DNA of 64,000 nucleotides, taken from Chitinophaga deserti (GTDB lineage Bacteria > Bacteroidota > Bacteroidia > Chitinophagales > Chitinophagaceae). This document shows, piece by piece, positions 27,828-36,652 of this stretch (positions within the stretch are counted from its first letter, which is position 1; every line of letters starts with the position of its first letter). The position numbers were made by a program, and so were the translations under genes. Where the stretch lies: positions 434,001 through 498,000 of the forward strand of contig NZ_QFFK01000002.1 in assembly GCF_003149455.1 (NCBI RefSeq). Reading direction: 5' to 3'. The notes below the pieces were generated by a model that was given only the letters and a program-made list of their open reading frames with translations, did not search any database and was not told the origin of the DNA.

Positions 27828-28526
27828 ATGACGAAAAAGATGATTTTAACATGTATGGCGATCGGAGTTTCCGTAGCCGCGATGGCCCAGGTAAGAGTAG
27901 GTGTAAAAGGCGGCTGGAACGTGGCGAACATTTCCGATGCCAATAGCGGATCAGTTGATAAAAGCCGTTCCGTGAATTCATTTAATGTCGGTGCGATCGC
28001 GGATATTCCGCTTTCTCCCATCCTCTCTTTACAACCTGGTGTGTTCTACACCGGTAAAGGCACCAAGCTTGAAAGAGGCGAATCCGGCAGCCTTGCCTAC
28101 TTTAAAACGACTACTGGTCCCCGTTACATAGAAGTGCCTGTAAACTTAGTAGGTAAGATCCCCGTTGGCAATGATATGCGCATTTTCCTGGGCGCCGGTC
28201 CATATGCGGCCTTTGGCGTAGCAGGTAAAAACAAATGGGAATCTACCGTGGCTGGCGCTCATACCAGTGGAGAGAGTAACATTAAATGGGATGACGATAC
28301 TCCCTTTAATGATGGCGATCCCAACCAGGGTTACGATAAGTATAAAAGATTCGACTATGGTGGTAACCTGATGGCAGGTATGGAGTTCGGTAACTTCCTT
28401 GTATCTGCACAGTATGGACTGGGCTTCGGTAAAATACTTTCCGGAACCGACAATAGTTCGGATGATAAGGGTAAAAACCGTGTCTGGAGCTTTTCTGTTG
28501 GTTACCTTTTTGGAGGCAGCAAATAA
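27828..28526 (+). CDS. Outer-membrane beta-barrel protein (PorT/OMP_b-brl type), copy 1
   Basis: 232 residues with a cleavable signal (VSVAAMAQ) and regular amphipathic strands: VRVGVKGGWNVANI at the N-terminus, SLQPGVFYTGKGTKLERG, YIEVPVNLVGKIPV, RIFLGAGPYAAFGVAG, and a C-terminal VWSFSVGYLFGG ending in an aromatic/Gly pattern used by the BAM machinery. It belongs to the small 8-strand porin-family proteins found in tandem clusters in Bacteroidota; the role (adhesion, transport or structure) is unknown. First of three in-line paralogues. Confidence 0.88.
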   Translation: MTKKMILTCMAIGVSVAAMAQVRVGVKGGWNVANISDANSGSVDKSRSVNSFNVGAIADIPLSPILSLQPGVFYTGKGTKLERGESGSLAYFKTTTGPRYIEVPVNLVGKIPVGNDMRIFLGAGPYAAFGVAGKNKWESTVAGAHTSGESNIKWDDDTPFNDGDPNQGYDKYKRFDYGGNLMAGMEFGNFLVSAQYGLGFGKILSGTDNSSDDKGKNRVWSFSVGYLFGGSK

Positions 28527-28607
28527 ACAATTTACAGTGCCCCGCAGTTTATTTAGTTAATCATTTACTCCCAACAGCAACATTTTCCTAAAACAACAAA
28601 AAATAAC

Positions 28608-29222
28608 ATGAAAAAAGTTCTCTTGTCCGTTGCTGCCATGCTTTTGGTAGGCGCCACCTTTGCTCAGGTAAAGTTCGGCGTGGTGGCCGGACCGCAATTT
28701 TCCAGCCAGACGTACAAAATTAATGGCGATAAGGAAACCAGTGATCTGCTGACCGGGCTCCGTGCCGGTGTCACTGTAGATCTGCCACTGGCCGACGAAT
28801 TTTTTATCCAGCCCAGCCTGCTTTATTCAGGTAAAGGTGGTAAGGAAAAGATCAACAATCTTACCCTGAAAGAACGTATCCATTACCTCCAGCTTCCTAT
28901 CAACTTCATGTTCAAACCTGAAGTAGGTGCAGGTAACCTGTATCTGGGTGCTGGTCCGTATTTCGCCATGGGCCTTGGTGGTAAATCCGAGGCAGTAATT
29001 GGTGGTAGTGTGGTAAGCAGCGACATCGACTGGGATGATTACCGCAAAAGATTTGATGCTGGTGCCAACCTGCAGTTTGGTTATGAGCTGCCAGTAGGCC
29101 TCAACTTCGGACTGTATGCCGACCTTGGCCTGGTTAATATCCGCCAGAATGGTGATAGCGACAACTCCCGCCGCAACACCTCTTTTGGTGTAACCGCTGG
29201 TTATAAATTCGGCGGCCGCTAG
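28608..29222 (+). CDS. Outer-membrane beta-barrel protein, copy 2
   Basis: 204 residues, signal ending in GATFAQ, then VKFGVVAGPQFSSQTYKI, FFIQPSLLYSGKGGKEKI, YLQLPINFMFKPEVGAG, LYLGAGPYFAMGLGGKS and a C-terminal TSFGVTAGYKFGGR. It is the same barrel layout as the preceding gene, 81 bases downstream, so a co-transcribed paralogue. A long hairpin terminator follows at 29257. Confidence 0.88.
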   Translation: MKKVLLSVAAMLLVGATFAQVKFGVVAGPQFSSQTYKINGDKETSDLLTGLRAGVTVDLPLADEFFIQPSLLYSGKGGKEKINNLTLKERIHYLQLPINFMFKPEVGAGNLYLGAGPYFAMGLGGKSEAVIGGSVVSSDIDWDDYRKRFDAGANLQFGYELPVGLNFGLYADLGLVNIRQNGDSDNSRRNTSFGVTAGYKFGGR

Positions 29223-29256
29223 TATAATAAGCGCATCGCAAACCCCGATATAAGAT

Positions 29257-29294
29257 AAGGGTCAGACGTGAAATTTATTTCATGTCTGGCCCTT
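29257..29294 (+). terminator. Terminator after the second barrel gene
   Basis: An 18-base-pair stem (AAGGGTCAGACGTGAAAT at 29257-29274, pairing with 29277-29294 through two G-T pairs), loop TT, followed by CTTCTTTG. It separates barrel copies 1-2 from copy 3. Confidence 0.8.
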
Positions 29295-29529
29295 CTTCTT
29301 TGCCCATAACTCAAATTATCGTGTTTGGCCCGACTTGGAAAATGCACGTTTTAAGTTAATTATTGGTTATTACAAACAACCGTACAACTAAACACAATCT
29401 TCTTTGTTGTAGGTTTGCGTCTGCATATTAAAGGACAGTTGAGACGACACAGGACCCCCCGAACCGGATACACTTATAATATTTGGATTTTGCCAACTCT
29501 TGCCGATCGTCGACCCAAAACAGGTAATT

Positions 29530-30240
29530 ATGATGAGAACTTTACTCATGTGCATGTTATTGTATGTGGCCCCAGCCGCATTTGGACAAGTTAGTATAGG
29601 CGTGAGGGGAGGCTATAATGCTTCCAATGTTGAGATCAGTGGAAACGCTCCTGCCGGAATGGGCATTGGAAAAGGCTATATGAAACCACTGCACAGCTGG
29701 CATGCGGATTTTTTGCTGAACATTCCCCTGATGGAAAGATTGTATTTACAGCCTTATATCCGGTACATCCGGAAAGGAGCTGTTATCCGTGATCAATATG
29801 CCGGAAAGTCTGATCTGTCGGGCATGCTGATTACCAAAGGTACCCGCCTGGAGCTGGATTACCTGGAGTTGCCGCTGAATATAGTATATAAGCTCCCGGT
29901 TGGCCGTGGCCACCTGGTAGGAGGTGTAGGCCCATATGTAGGTTATGGCATAAGGGGGAAATACTCCTTTACCATGGAGCGCGACGGGGAGGAAGTAAGC
30001 CGTGACTTCAGGAAAGTACAGTTTTCAGGAAAGGCAGATGATAACCTTGCCGTGATCCGGATGGCTCCCTGGGAAGCAGGCGCTCATTTATCAGTAGGGT
30101 ATGAGTTTTTCAGCAGTGTTAATATCGCGGTAAACTGTAACATCGGGCTTACCGATACCGATCGCAGCGAGCTTACGCGCAGCCGTAACCAATACGTAGG
30201 CCTCAGTGTTGGATTCCTGTTTAACCGGGAAGACTATTAA
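29530..30240 (+). CDS. Outer-membrane beta-barrel protein, copy 3
   Basis: Begins at the tandem ATGs 29530/29533 (MMRTLLMCMLLYVAPAAFGQ is the signal peptide); the in-frame ATG at 29500 is less likely. About 236 residues with VSIGVRGGYNASNV, LYLQPYIRYIRKGAV, YLELPLNIVYKLPVG, GHLVGGVGPYVGYGIRG, NIAVNCNIGLTD and a C-terminal NQYVGLSVGFLFNRED. Same family as copies 1 and 2. It has its own ~300-base leader (29223-29529) with no other gene in it, so it is probably expressed separately. Confidence 0.86.
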   Translation: MMRTLLMCMLLYVAPAAFGQVSIGVRGGYNASNVEISGNAPAGMGIGKGYMKPLHSWHADFLLNIPLMERLYLQPYIRYIRKGAVIRDQYAGKSDLSGMLITKGTRLELDYLELPLNIVYKLPVGRGHLVGGVGPYVGYGIRGKYSFTMERDGEEVSRDFRKVQFSGKADDNLAVIRMAPWEAGAHLSVGYEFFSSVNIAVNCNIGLTDTDRSELTRSRNQYVGLSVGFLFNREDY

Positions 30241-30262
30241 TTATCAAGATAACTATCAACAT

Positions 30263-30297
30263 AAAAAAGGGCACTTCCTCAGGAAGTGCCCTTTTTT
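30263..30297 (+). terminator. Terminator of third barrel gene
   Basis: The stem AAAAAAGGGCACTTCC at 30263-30278 pairs with 30282-30297 (GGAAGTGCCCTTTTTT), loop TCA; an extended T run follows. It is almost symmetrical, so may also stop leftward transcription from metF. Confidence 0.9.
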
Positions 30298-30434
30298 TTA
30301 TTTCCCGGGTAGGGGTAAGGTGATTGTCAGGCGTCATAATAGCAGCAATACATCACCAATAAGTTTTCTAAACAAAGGTGTGACAGTTATAGGGAAACAC
30401 AGCCATTGCGTATCGACGCAATGGTTTTTCCGTT

Positions 30435-31388
30435 TTAGAGGATGGATGAAACCACCTGCTGCACAACTTTGGGCTTGCCGAGCGTATAATAATGCAGTAC
30501 GGGAACACCGGCAGCTTTCAGCTCTTTCGACTGCTGAATGAGCCATTCTGTTCCAACCAATTCCACATCCTTGTCGGTTTTGCATTTGATTACCTCGTTG
30601 GCGAACTCATCGGGCATATCCACATGGAAGATCCGGGGCAGTACCGTCAGCTGCTTCTTGGAAGTAAGGGGTTTCAGACCGGGGATAATGGGCACATTAA
30701 TGCCGTTTTCGCGACATTTGGCTACGAAATCAAAGAATTTTTTATTGTCGAAAAACATCTGTGTAACGATGTAATCGGCTCCTCCATCTACTTTTTTCTT
30801 CAGGTAGTTCATGTCGGTCTGCAGATTGGGAGCTTCGAAGTGCTTTTCGGGATAGCCCGCCACGCCGATGCAGAATTTGGTTTTGATACCGCCCTGAAGG
30901 TCTTCTTCGAGATACATGCCATTATTCATACATACTACCTGCTCCAGCAGCTCCAGCGCATAGCGGTGGCCATTGGGGTGGGCTTCGAAGAAGGTTTCGT
31001 TTTTGGGAGCATCTCCACGCAATACGAGCACGTTGTCGATTCCCAGGAAGTTGAGGTCGATAAGGGCATTCTCCGTTTCTTCTTTGGAGAAGCCTCCGCA
31101 GATAAGGTGGGGAACGGCATCTACCTGGTAATGGTTCATGATGGCGGCGCAAATACCTACTGTACCGGGGCGTTTACGGATCTCTACTTTATCAAACGAT
31201 CCATCGGCCCTTTTCTTGAACATATGCTCGCTGCGGTGGTAGGTCACATTAATATATGCCGGCTTGAATTCCATCAGCGGGTCCAGATGGTCCCAGATGG
31301 AATCAATGCTCTTTCCCTTCAGCGGAGGCAGGATCTCGAAGGAGATCAGGGTATCTTTCGCCTGGGCGATATGTTCGGTAACTTTCAT
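30435..31388 (-). CDS. metF: 5,10-methylenetetrahydrofolate reductase
   Basis: FAD-dependent reduction of methylene-THF to methyl-THF for methionine synthesis. The start at MKVTEHIAQ (31388) fits the family; an in-frame ATG at 31439 adds 17 odd residues. Motifs are ISFEILPPLKGKS (N-terminal strand with Glu), INVTYHRSEH, AVPHLICGGFSKEETENALI, NVLVLRGDAPKNE and DYIVTQMFFDNKKFFDFV (substrate/FAD site), with IPGLKPLTSKKQL near the end. 317 residues. Transcribed leftwards and divergent from lptB. Confidence 0.96.
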   Translation of the reverse strand: MKVTEHIAQAKDTLISFEILPPLKGKSIDSIWDHLDPLMEFKPAYINVTYHRSEHMFKKRADGSFDKVEIRKRPGTVGICAAIMNHYQVDAVPHLICGGFSKEETENALIDLNFLGIDNVLVLRGDAPKNETFFEAHPNGHRYALELLEQVVCMNNGMYLEEDLQGGIKTKFCIGVAGYPEKHFEAPNLQTDMNYLKKKVDGGADYIVTQMFFDNKKFFDFVAKCRENGINVPIIPGLKPLTSKKQLTVLPRIFHVDMPDEFANEVIKCKTDKDVELVGTEWLIQQSKELKAAGVPVLHYYTLGKPKVVQQVVSSIL

Positions 31389-31496
31389 GTTGATTGCGGC
31401 TTCATTTAAAAAGCCCCGCAAAAATAATATATCCCCCAATAATTAGCTAATAGCCAATAAATGGTTAAAATCCTTCATTTGAAATGGGTAAAACCG

Positions 31497-31525
31497 TTGT
31501 CCATTCGCTGATTTTGTTATTTTTG
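31497..31525 (+). promoter_or_regulatory. Promoter of lptB
   Basis: TTG at 31497-31499, an 18-base spacer, then TATTTTTG at 31518-31525. This fits the Bacteroidota consensus TTG-(17-23)-TAnnTTTG completely and lies 15 bases before the lptB start. Confidence 0.7.
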
Positions 31526-31539
31526 CCGAGATTCTAACT

Positions 31540-32307
31540 ATGGCATTAAGGATACATACGCAGCAATTGGTGAAGCGTTACCGCAGCAGGACTGTGGTAA
31601 ACCACGTTTCCGTGGAGGTAACGCAAGGCGAGATCGTAGGGCTGCTGGGCCCTAATGGCGCCGGTAAAACAACCACCTTCTACATGGTTGTAGGGCTGAT
31701 CAAGCCAGACGAGGGGGAGGTGTTCCTCAATGAAATCAACATCACAAAGCTGCCCATGTATAAGCGGGCGCAGATGGGAATCGGCTACCTGCCGCAGGAA
31801 GCCAGTGTTTTCCGAAAGCTCAGTGTGGAAGATAATATCTCCGCCGTGCTGGAAATGACGAAGCTGACGAGGGCAGAGCAGAAAGATAAACTGGAGAGCC
31901 TTCTCAGCGAATTCCGCCTGCAGCACGTGCGTAAAAGTCCCGGGGATGTACTCTCCGGCGGCGAAAGGCGCCGTACTGAAATTGCCCGGGCGCTGGCAGT
32001 AGATCCCAAATTTATCCTGCTGGATGAACCTTTCGCCGGCATCGACCCTATCGCCGTGGAAGACATTCAGGGAATTGTAGCAAAGCTTAAATACCGCAAT
32101 ATCGGCATCCTTATTACCGACCACAACGTTCAGGAAACACTTTCCATCACCGATCGTGCTTATCTCCTCTTCGAAGGTAAGATACTCAAAGCCGGATCTG
32201 CCGAGGAACTGGCGGAAGACGAACAGGTGAGAAAAGTGTATCTTGGCCAGAATTTCGTGCTCCGGAGAAAAGATTATCTCGACGAAGCCGCTAAACAAGT
32301 AGAATAA
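31540..32307 (+). CDS. lptB: LPS export ABC transporter ATP-binding protein
   Basis: Cytoplasmic ATPase of the LptBFGC machine that lifts lipopolysaccharide out of the inner membrane. 255 residues with Walker [18 protein letters not shown]-loop segment [14 protein letters not shown], signature [15 protein letters not shown], Walker [17 protein letters not shown] and the switch His in [11 protein letters not shown]. The FxKLSVxDN region is characteristic of LptB among ABC ATPases. The GH3 gene follows after 31 bases, so co-transcription is likely. Confidence 0.95.
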   Translation: MALRIHTQQLVKRYRSRTVVNHVSVEVTQGEIVGLLGPNGAGKTTTFYMVVGLIKPDEGEVFLNEINITKLPMYKRAQMGIGYLPQEASVFRKLSVEDNISAVLEMTKLTRAEQKDKLESLLSEFRLQHVRKSPGDVLSGGERRRTEIARALAVDPKFILLDEPFAGIDPIAVEDIQGIVAKLKYRNIGILITDHNVQETLSITDRAYLLFEGKILKAGSAEELAEDEQVRKVYLGQNFVLRRKDYLDEAAKQVE

Positions 32308-32338
32308 CCTGTCAATAAAAACCCTGCTATAAACCGGT

Positions 32339-33862
32339 ATGAAGATATTAAGTCCAGCGCTGTCGCAATTGGCCAGACTACGGATGGGGCGCATCGAGCA
32401 CTTTATGCAGTACCCCCTGCAGGTACAGCAGCAGGTTTTCCAGAGCCTGCTCAGCGCCGCGCAGTACACCGAGTTCGGTAAACAGTACGGATTCTCCAAA
32501 ATTTATAAGATAGACGAATTCAAGCAAAGGGTGCCCGTGCATACCTATGAAACCATGAAGCCCTACATTCAGCGCGTCATGGAAGGTGAACAAAACGTTA
32601 TCTGGAATACGCCCATCAAGTGGTTCGCCAAATCTTCCGGCACCACGGCCGACAAAAGCAAGTTCATCCCCGTTTCCGTAGAAAGTCTCGACGAATGCCA
32701 CTACCGCGCCGGCCGCGATGTGTTCTCTCTGTATTATAACAATTTCCCGGACGCTGATGTGCTCACCGGCAAATCCCTCGTTATCGGCGGAAGCCACCAG
32801 GTCAATAAACTCTCGCCCGACAGCGACAGCTATTATGGCGACCTCAGCGCCGTGATGTTACAGAATATGCCCTTCTATGGCAACCTCCTCCGCACGCCAG
32901 ACCTTTCCATCGCTCTTATGGACGAATGGGAAGAAAAGATCGAACGGATGGCTAACGCCGTAATCCATGAAAACGTGACCTCCATTGCCGGCGTACCTAC
33001 CTGGACGATCGTTCTCATCAAACGTATTTTCGAACTTACGGGGAAAGACAATCTGGCCGATGTATGGCCTAACCTCGAAGTATATATGCATGGCGGTGTA
33101 AGCTTTACGCCTTACCGCGAGCAGTTCAAAAAGCTCATCCGTAAACCCGACATGAACTATCTCGAATCGTACAACGCTTCCGAAGGTTTCTTCGCAGCGC
33201 AGGACGTGATCGGGGAAGAAGGGCTGCTGCTGTTCTTACAGCATGGTATCTTCTATGAGTTTATGCCGATGGAAGAACTGGGGAAAGAGTTCCCCCACAC
33301 GCTGCAGCTGCATGAAGTGGAAATGGGTAAAAACTATGCACTTGTGATCAGCACCAATGGAGGTCTCTGGCGCTACCTGGTAGGTGATACTGTGCAGTTC
33401 GTATCTCTTGCCCCATACCGCATCCGCGTGAGCGGCCGCACCAAATCATTCATCAATGCATTCGGGGAAGAGCTGATAGTAGACAATTCCGACAAGGCCA
33501 TCGCAGAAGCGGCAGCCGCCACGGGCGCAGTGGTCAACGATTATACAGCGGCACCTATCTATTTTAGTGATGGGGCAACAGGCGGGCATGAATGGCTGGT
33601 GGAGTTTGAACAGGCTCCTGCTGATATCAATGCTTTCATCGACATGCTCGACAGTACGCTCAAAACCATCAATTCCGACTACGAGGCCAAACGTCATAAA
33701 GATATAGCGCTGGCCAGGCCCACACTTCATTCCCTGAAGCCGGGCACGTTTACGGAATGGCTGAAGAGCAAGGGCAAACTCGGCGGACAACACAAAGTTC
33801 CCCGCCTCAACAACGAAAGAAATGTGCTGGAGGAAATCCTCCGGTTTATTGAAAAACAATAG
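32339..33862 (+). CDS. GH3 auxin-responsive promoter family protein (acyl-adenylating fold)
   Basis: 507 residues. FAKSSGTTADKSKFIPVS is the ATP/AMP-binding P-loop-like motif of the adenylate-forming superfamily. YNASEGFFAAQD and GLWRYLVGDTVQFVSLAPYR, followed by VSGRTKSFINAFGEELI, are the hinge and ribose-binding segments of GH3 proteins, which in plants join amino acids to acyl hormones. Bacteroidota carry close relatives near lptB; their bacterial substrate is not settled. No signal peptide; cytoplasmic. Downstream of lptB and upstream of fabG, a setting compatible with fatty-acid or lipid metabolism. Confidence 0.9.
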   Translation: MKILSPALSQLARLRMGRIEHFMQYPLQVQQQVFQSLLSAAQYTEFGKQYGFSKIYKIDEFKQRVPVHTYETMKPYIQRVMEGEQNVIWNTPIKWFAKSSGTTADKSKFIPVSVESLDECHYRAGRDVFSLYYNNFPDADVLTGKSLVIGGSHQVNKLSPDSDSYYGDLSAVMLQNMPFYGNLLRTPDLSIALMDEWEEKIERMANAVIHENVTSIAGVPTWTIVLIKRIFELTGKDNLADVWPNLEVYMHGGVSFTPYREQFKKLIRKPDMNYLESYNASEGFFAAQDVIGEEGLLLFLQHGIFYEFMPMEELGKEFPHTLQLHEVEMGKNYALVISTNGGLWRYLVGDTVQFVSLAPYRIRVSGRTKSFINAFGEELIVDNSDKAIAEAAAATGAVVNDYTAAPIYFSDGATGGHEWLVEFEQAPADINAFIDMLDSTLKTINSDYEAKRHKDIALARPTLHSLKPGTFTEWLKSKGKLGGQHKVPRLNNERNVLEEILRFIEKQ

Positions 33863-33925
33863 GGAAAGGCTTACTTTAGATATACCTTCACCCAATCAGA
33901 CTAAAGTTAAAACTACACAGTTACA

Positions 33926-34675
33926 ATGAAATTACTCGACAACAAAGTAGCCATCGTTACGGGAGCAAGCCGCGGCATCGGAGAAGCGATCGCATTGAAA
34001 TTTGCTGACCATGGCGCACATGTTGCTTTTACGTACGTGAGCTCAGACGAAAAAGCAAAAGCGCTCGAAGCCAAATTACTGGCTAAAGGTGTGAAAGCAA
34101 AAGCATACAAGAGCAACGCAGGTGTTTTCGAAGAGTGCGAAGCACTGGTGAATGATGTGGTGAAAGAATTTGGCACTGTTGATATCTGCGTTAATAACGC
34201 GGGCATCTCTAAAGATAACCTGCTGCTCCGCATGAGTGCAGACCAGTGGGATGAAGTGATGGACGTGAACCTGAAGAGCGTTTTCAATATGACGAAACTG
34301 GTGATCCGCCCTATGATGAAAGCCAAAAGCGGCAGCATCATCAATATGAGCTCCATCATCGGCATGAAAGGCAATGCGGGCCAAAGCAGCTACGCGGCTT
34401 CCAAAGCTGGTATCATCGGTTTCTCTAAATCCATTGCTCAGGAGCTGGGCAGTCGCAATGTGCGTGTAAACTCTGTTGCTCCCGGTTTCGTGGAAACTGA
34501 TATGACCAATTACCTGAAAGATGGTGAGGGTGCAAAAGCCTACCTCGATAAAATTCCCTTGGGCAAATTCGGTTCTCCCGAAGATATCGCCAATGTATGC
34601 CTCTTCCTGGCATCAGACATGAGCGCATACGTAACCGGCCAAACGCTGAGCGTGTGTGGCGGTTTGAATACCTGA
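33926..34675 (+). CDS. fabG: 3-oxoacyl-[ACP] reductase, short-chain dehydrogenase
   Basis: 249-residue NADPH-dependent reductase of fatty-acid synthesis. Nucleotide site TGASRGIGEAIALKFAD, NNAGISKDNLLLRM, catalytic Ser in NMSSIIG, YxxxK in SYAASKAG, and the C-terminal PGFVETDM and TGQTLSVCGGLNT are the FabG pattern. A separate 63-base leader and a strong terminator bracket the gene. Confidence 0.93.
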   Translation: MKLLDNKVAIVTGASRGIGEAIALKFADHGAHVAFTYVSSDEKAKALEAKLLAKGVKAKAYKSNAGVFEECEALVNDVVKEFGTVDICVNNAGISKDNLLLRMSADQWDEVMDVNLKSVFNMTKLVIRPMMKAKSGSIINMSSIIGMKGNAGQSSYAASKAGIIGFSKSIAQELGSRNVRVNSVAPGFVETDMTNYLKDGEGAKAYLDKIPLGKFGSPEDIANVCLFLASDMSAYVTGQTLSVCGGLNT

Positions 34676-34700
34676 TACAATTTCAACTTACTGATAGCAC

Positions 34701-34730
34701 AAAAGGCCGTCTCAAACGAGACGGCCTTTT
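34701..34730 (+). terminator. Terminator of fabG
   Basis: A perfect 13-base-pair stem (AAAAGGCCGTCTC at 34701-34713 with GAGACGGCCTTTT at 34718-34730), loop AAAC, ending in a T run. 26 bases after the fabG stop. Confidence 0.93.
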
Positions 34731-34827
34731 CTATTGTGGCAGATCAATTGTCGGATTCCCTATTTAATAACAGCCGGCAACCTCCTTTTATACCCTCGTA
34801 CCAACCGGGCTAACCAGTAGTTTAAAG

Positions 34828-34952
34828 AAGGGTTAAAGTAGCTATAAAGAAGGTATAATGTATATAAATGCTACCTAAAGGCAGCGCCATGGCCCTTTTT
34901 ATGGGAATATATATACATAAGATATAGGTAGCTTAACTATACTTCAACCCTT
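34828..34952. repeat. Large imperfect inverted repeat in the fabG-sulfatase gap
   Basis: In the 450-base gap (34676-35125) the outer arms AAGGGTTAAAGTA (34828-34840) and TACTTCAACCCTT (34940-34952) are inverted copies with one mismatch. Inside lie GCTACCTA (34870-34877) with TAGGTAGC (34925-34932). TGTATATA (34859-34866) and TATATACA (34910-34917) are also inverted, but cannot form together with the inner pair. It is AT-rich with no coding potential. Possible readings are a small non-autonomous element or a structured leader; I cannot decide. Confidence 0.55.
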
Positions 34953-35125
34953 AATTAGCTACGCTTTAAGGTTAAGCTTAATGGCAGTAATCGCTACGGC
35001 TGCCCTGATTCCTGTCACAGAATAGGTAAGCAGGCGGTAAATGTGCAATGTTTTTAAGGATGTGTACTGTTATATGTCATACTTAATATTGGATTAGCCG
35101 TTACCGGTTAGTATCTTGCCGGGGT

Positions 35126-36652
35126 ATGAAAAGTATCCGTACAGCTATTGCCTGCGTCCTCATGCTGGGCGCGCTTCCGCTGAAAGCCCAGCGTAAGCCT
35201 AATATCGTACTCATTATTTCTGACGACCATGCCTTCCAGGCTATCGGGGCTTATGGCGGCCGCGAAGCCCGCACGCCTAATATTGACCGGCTGGCAATGG
35301 AAGGTGTTCGTTTTAACCGGGCGTATGTCACCAACTCTATCTGCGGCCCCAGCCGTGCGGTGATCCTCACAGGGAAGCACAGCCACAAAAACGGGTTTAA
35401 AGACAATGAGCACTCCCGCTTCGATGGCAGTCAGAACACCTTCATCAAAGAGCTGGGCAAAGCCGGATACAATACCGCATGGATCGGCAAGTGGCATCTG
35501 GAAACGCGGCCGGAAGGGTTCTCTTACTGGCAGATCCTCCCCGGCCAGGGGCATTATTATAACCCCGACTTCCAGATGATGGACGGGTCGCGGAAGAATT
35601 TCGAAGGATATGTGTCGAATGTAGTGGAAGATGAAGCGGAGAAATGGCTCAGCGGCCGGGATACCTCCAAACCGTTCTGCCTCGTTATTGGCCATAAAGC
35701 CACACACCGCACCTGGATTCCTGATACGACCGATATGGGCGCTTTCGAAAACACCACCTTCGAACTGCCTGCCAACTTCTTCGATAAATACGAAGGCCGG
35801 GAAGCCGCACGCGTACAGGAAATGAGCATTTCAGAATCCATGCGTATGGGGTATGATCTCAAGATGTTCGGCGACAGCGCGGAAGCGAACCGGGAAGGCA
35901 GTATCAAACGCATGAACCCTGCTCAGCGGGCGAAGTTCGATGCATTTTATAATCCCATTGCGGATGGGCTCAAAACCGTCCGTTTCACTGCCGAGGGCTT
36001 CGCACAATGGAAATTTCAGCGTTATATGCGCGATTACATGAGTACGGCGCTATCCCTCGACCGTAACATCGGCCGTACGCTGGATTACCTCGACCGTAAC
36101 GGGCTTGCGGAGAACACCATCGTAATCTACATGTCTGACCAGGGCTTTTATATGGGAGAGCATGGCTGGTTTGATAAGCGTTTCATGTACGAAGAATCTT
36201 TCCGTACCCCTATGATCATCCGTTACCCGGGTAAACTGAAACCGGGCTCTGTCAATAATGACTTCGTGATGAATCTGGATATCGCCCCTACTTTACTGGA
36301 TGCTGCCGGTGCCGCAGTTACTGCGGATATGCAGGGTAAATCGTTCCTGCCTGTGCTGGCACGGAAAGGAAAAGCGCGCAAGGCAATTTATTACCATTAC
36401 TACGAAAACGGGGAACACGCAGTATCTCCTCACTTCGGGGTGCGTACGGAGCGCTATAAGCTTATCCGCTTCTATAAGCGTGTAAACGGTTGGGAATTGT
36501 ATGATCTGAAGAAAGATCCTTCTGAGATGAAGAACGTTTTCAACGATGTCAAATACCGCAAAATCAAAGCAATGATGATATCGGAGCTGCAGGGCCAGAT
36601 CGGTAAATATGAAGATACCGATGCCATGGGCATCCTGCGGGCAGGACTATAA
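35126..36652 (+). CDS. Sulfatase (arylsulfatase / N-acetylglucosamine-6-sulfatase type)
   Basis: 508 residues with a signal peptide ending near PLKAQ. The active-site motif is C73-GPSR in YVTNSICGPSRAVILTGKH, where Cys is matured to formylglycine. The metal site begins with LIISDDHAFQ, and WIGKWHLET and DQGFYMGEHGWFDKR are further conserved segments, giving the S1-type layout (heparan or glycosaminoglycan/aryl sulfates). It needs an anaerobic or FGE maturase, not seen here. It acts in the periplasm on sulfated glycans or aryl sulfates. The 3' end overlaps the convergent SMP-30 gene by 6 bases. Confidence 0.92.
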   Translation: MKSIRTAIACVLMLGALPLKAQRKPNIVLIISDDHAFQAIGAYGGREARTPNIDRLAMEGVRFNRAYVTNSICGPSRAVILTGKHSHKNGFKDNEHSRFDGSQNTFIKELGKAGYNTAWIGKWHLETRPEGFSYWQILPGQGHYYNPDFQMMDGSRKNFEGYVSNVVEDEAEKWLSGRDTSKPFCLVIGHKATHRTWIPDTTDMGAFENTTFELPANFFDKYEGREAARVQEMSISESMRMGYDLKMFGDSAEANREGSIKRMNPAQRAKFDAFYNPIADGLKTVRFTAEGFAQWKFQRYMRDYMSTALSLDRNIGRTLDYLDRNGLAENTIVIYMSDQGFYMGEHGWFDKRFMYEESFRTPMIIRYPGKLKPGSVNNDFVMNLDIAPTLLDAAGAAVTADMQGKSFLPVLARKGKARKAIYYHYYENGEHAVSPHFGVRTERYKLIRFYKRVNGWELYDLKKDPSEMKNVFNDVKYRKIKAMMISELQGQIGKYEDTDAMGILRAGL

